Of a stretch of DNA of 25,400 nt, positions 24,433 through 25,400 are shown piece after piece (position 1 is the first letter of the stretch; each line of letters begins with the position of its first letter). The position numbers and the translations under genes are program-made. The stretch covers positions 1 to 25,400 of the forward strand of contig DAOWOF010000005.1 of assembly GCA_030642205.1 (NCBI GenBank), written 5' to 3'. The notes under the pieces were generated by a model that was given only the letters and a program-made list of their open reading frames with translations, was not told the origin of the DNA and ran no database searches. The stretch is from Desulfobacteraceae bacterium. Its GTDB lineage: Bacteria > Desulfobacterota > DSM-4660 > Desulfatiglandales > Desulfatiglandaceae.

Positions 24433-25400
24433 ATGTTAAATCTGGTCATGGTTTTTCATTGCCACCAGCCTGTTGGAAATTTTGACCATGTCTTTGAGAT
24501 GGCTTTTCAAAAATGCTATGGACCTATCCTGGAACATCTTAAATCCTATCCAGGGGTAAAAACAGGGCTGCATTTTTCAGGGCCTTTGCTGGAATGGATG
24601 GAAAAATACCATCCCTTAAATCTTGATCTTATGGCAGAAATGGTGCAAAGAGGCCAAGTGGAAACACTCTCAGGAGGATTTTTTGAGCCCCTTTTAGCCA
24701 CTATTCCGGCCAGAGATGCCGAGGGTCAAGTACAGATGATGAACCAATACCTTGACAGGCGCTTTGGACGCAAACCAACCGGTCTCTGGCTTACCGAGCG
24801 GGTATGGGATCCTTCCCTCCCCCTGAAAATAGCCCGCACAAAATTAGATTATACCATAGTTGATGATACCCATTTCTATTATGCGGGTATAAAGCCCCAT
24901 AAAATTTATGGCTCTTATATTACAGAGAAAGAAGGGGCAACCCTTCGTCTTTTGGCAACACCAATGATTATGCGTTATATTATTCCTTTCAAGCCTGTGG
25001 AAGAAGTCATTAATCATCTTAGATGGATGCACGATGAAGGTTACACCGTGGCGCTTTATGGGGATGATGGCGAAAAATTCGGCCTCTGGCCAGGCACCCA
25101 TGACTGGGTTATTAAGCAGGGTTGGCTGAAAGACTTTTTTGCAGCTATTCAGGATAATTCAGAATGGCTGCAAACGACACTGCCAGGCGACTTTATATCT
25201 GAAAACAAACCTCTTGGCAGAATCTATTTGCCTCAAGCCTCCTATGAGGAAATGACAGAATGGGCATTACCACATGAACAGGGACAAAAACTTGAAGATA
25301 TAATCAAGACCCTTCAGGATGAAAACCGATGGGAAACCTGGCGTCCATTTGTACGAGGAGGCATATGGGATAATTTTCTGGTAAAATATGATGAATCAAA
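24433..25400 (+). CDS. GH57 4-alpha-glucanotransferase/amylase (partial, 5' part)
   Basis: The first 322 codons are present and the gene continues past the window. Motifs match the Thermococcus litoralis 4-alpha-glucanotransferase type of GH57: MVFHCHQPVGNF (motif 1), SGGFFEPLLATIP, GLWLTERVWDP with nucleophile Glu at 122, YGDDGEKFGLWPGT with acid/base Asp at about 211-212, and LPQASYEEMTEWALP. Family members move maltodextrin segments between glucans, so with GlgA it would trim or remodel glycogen. AAGGAG lies ten bases before the ATG, inside the previous gene's last codons. It is the third member of one operon with glgA and the DUF3536 gene. Confidence 0.88.
   Translation, partial: MLNLVMVFHCHQPVGNFDHVFEMAFQKCYGPILEHLKSYPGVKTGLHFSGPLLEWMEKYHPLNLDLMAEMVQRGQVETLSGGFFEPLLATIPARDAEGQVQMMNQYLDRRFGRKPTGLWLTERVWDPSLPLKIARTKLDYTIVDDTHFYYAGIKPHKIYGSYITEKEGATLRLLATPMIMRYIIPFKPVEEVINHLRWMHDEGYTVALYGDDGEKFGLWPGTHDWVIKQGWLKDFFAAIQDNSEWLQTTLPGDFISENKPLGRIYLPQASYEEMTEWALPHEQGQKLEDIIKTLQDENRWETWRPFVRGGIWDNFLVKYDES

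Noticed and set aside
217..25400. Many long open frames antisense to the annotated genes
   Set aside because: They lie opposite or out of frame with well-conserved genes, lack ribosome sites and show no recognisable domains.

Overview
The window reads as chromosomal DNA of an AT-rich Gram-negative anaerobe, most probably a member of the Desulfobacterota (Desulfobacterales-like). This is inferred from the combination of lipid A synthesis (LpxK), an outer-membrane porin, a PSP1/RicT protein in a tmk-holB-ricT-metG cluster, a stand-alone 5S-type carboxyltransferase, and a GlgA-GH57-GH57 glycogen cluster. No gene here by itself fixes the taxon. Nearly all genes are full length and of ordinary housekeeping or nutrient-response type. 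I found no CRISPR array, prophage, toxin-antitoxin pair, secretion island or intact insertion sequence.

Layout. Bases 2-187 hold the 3' end of a GlcG/HbpS-family gene on the + strand. From 217 to 12745 every gene is on the - strand: htpX; an orphan hybrid histidine kinase; a 557-bp AT-rich gap; then tmk, holB, ricT and metG as one compact, partly overlapping operon with a recognisable promoter. Upstream of it are a carboxyltransferase with its own terminator and then phoB-phoR. From 13009 to the right edge every gene is on the + strand: a porin, pstS-pstC-pstA-pstB-phoU, tRNA-Gln(CUG), a transposase remnant on the opposite strand, lpxK, glgA, a large GH57/DUF3536 protein and the start of a second GH57 enzyme (4-alpha-glucanotransferase type) that runs off the end.

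The centre (10278-18846) is a complete phosphate-starvation module built around a divergent promoter. PhoR/PhoB face left. A porin and the high-affinity Pst transporter with its negative regulator PhoU face right. The divergent region carries a 14-bp tandem repeat that overlaps the likely phoB -35. A 9-bp element (AATCTAACA) occurs at a similar distance upstream of candidate -10 boxes for both the porin and pstS. I read these as lineage-specific Pho sites. The pstS-pstC gap carries three hairpins, which would fit differential expression of the binding protein.

Several starts use TTG (metG, holB, tmk, pstA, lpxK, glgA), judged from reading frame and, except for glgA, Shine-Dalgarno placement. 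The parts most worth a second look are the Pho-site candidates, the 812-aa GH57/DUF3536 protein whose C-terminal half has no function I can assign, the RAYT-like remnant abutting the tRNA gene, and the structured non-coding DNA around pst and lpxK. I did not find a clear previously undescribed system.
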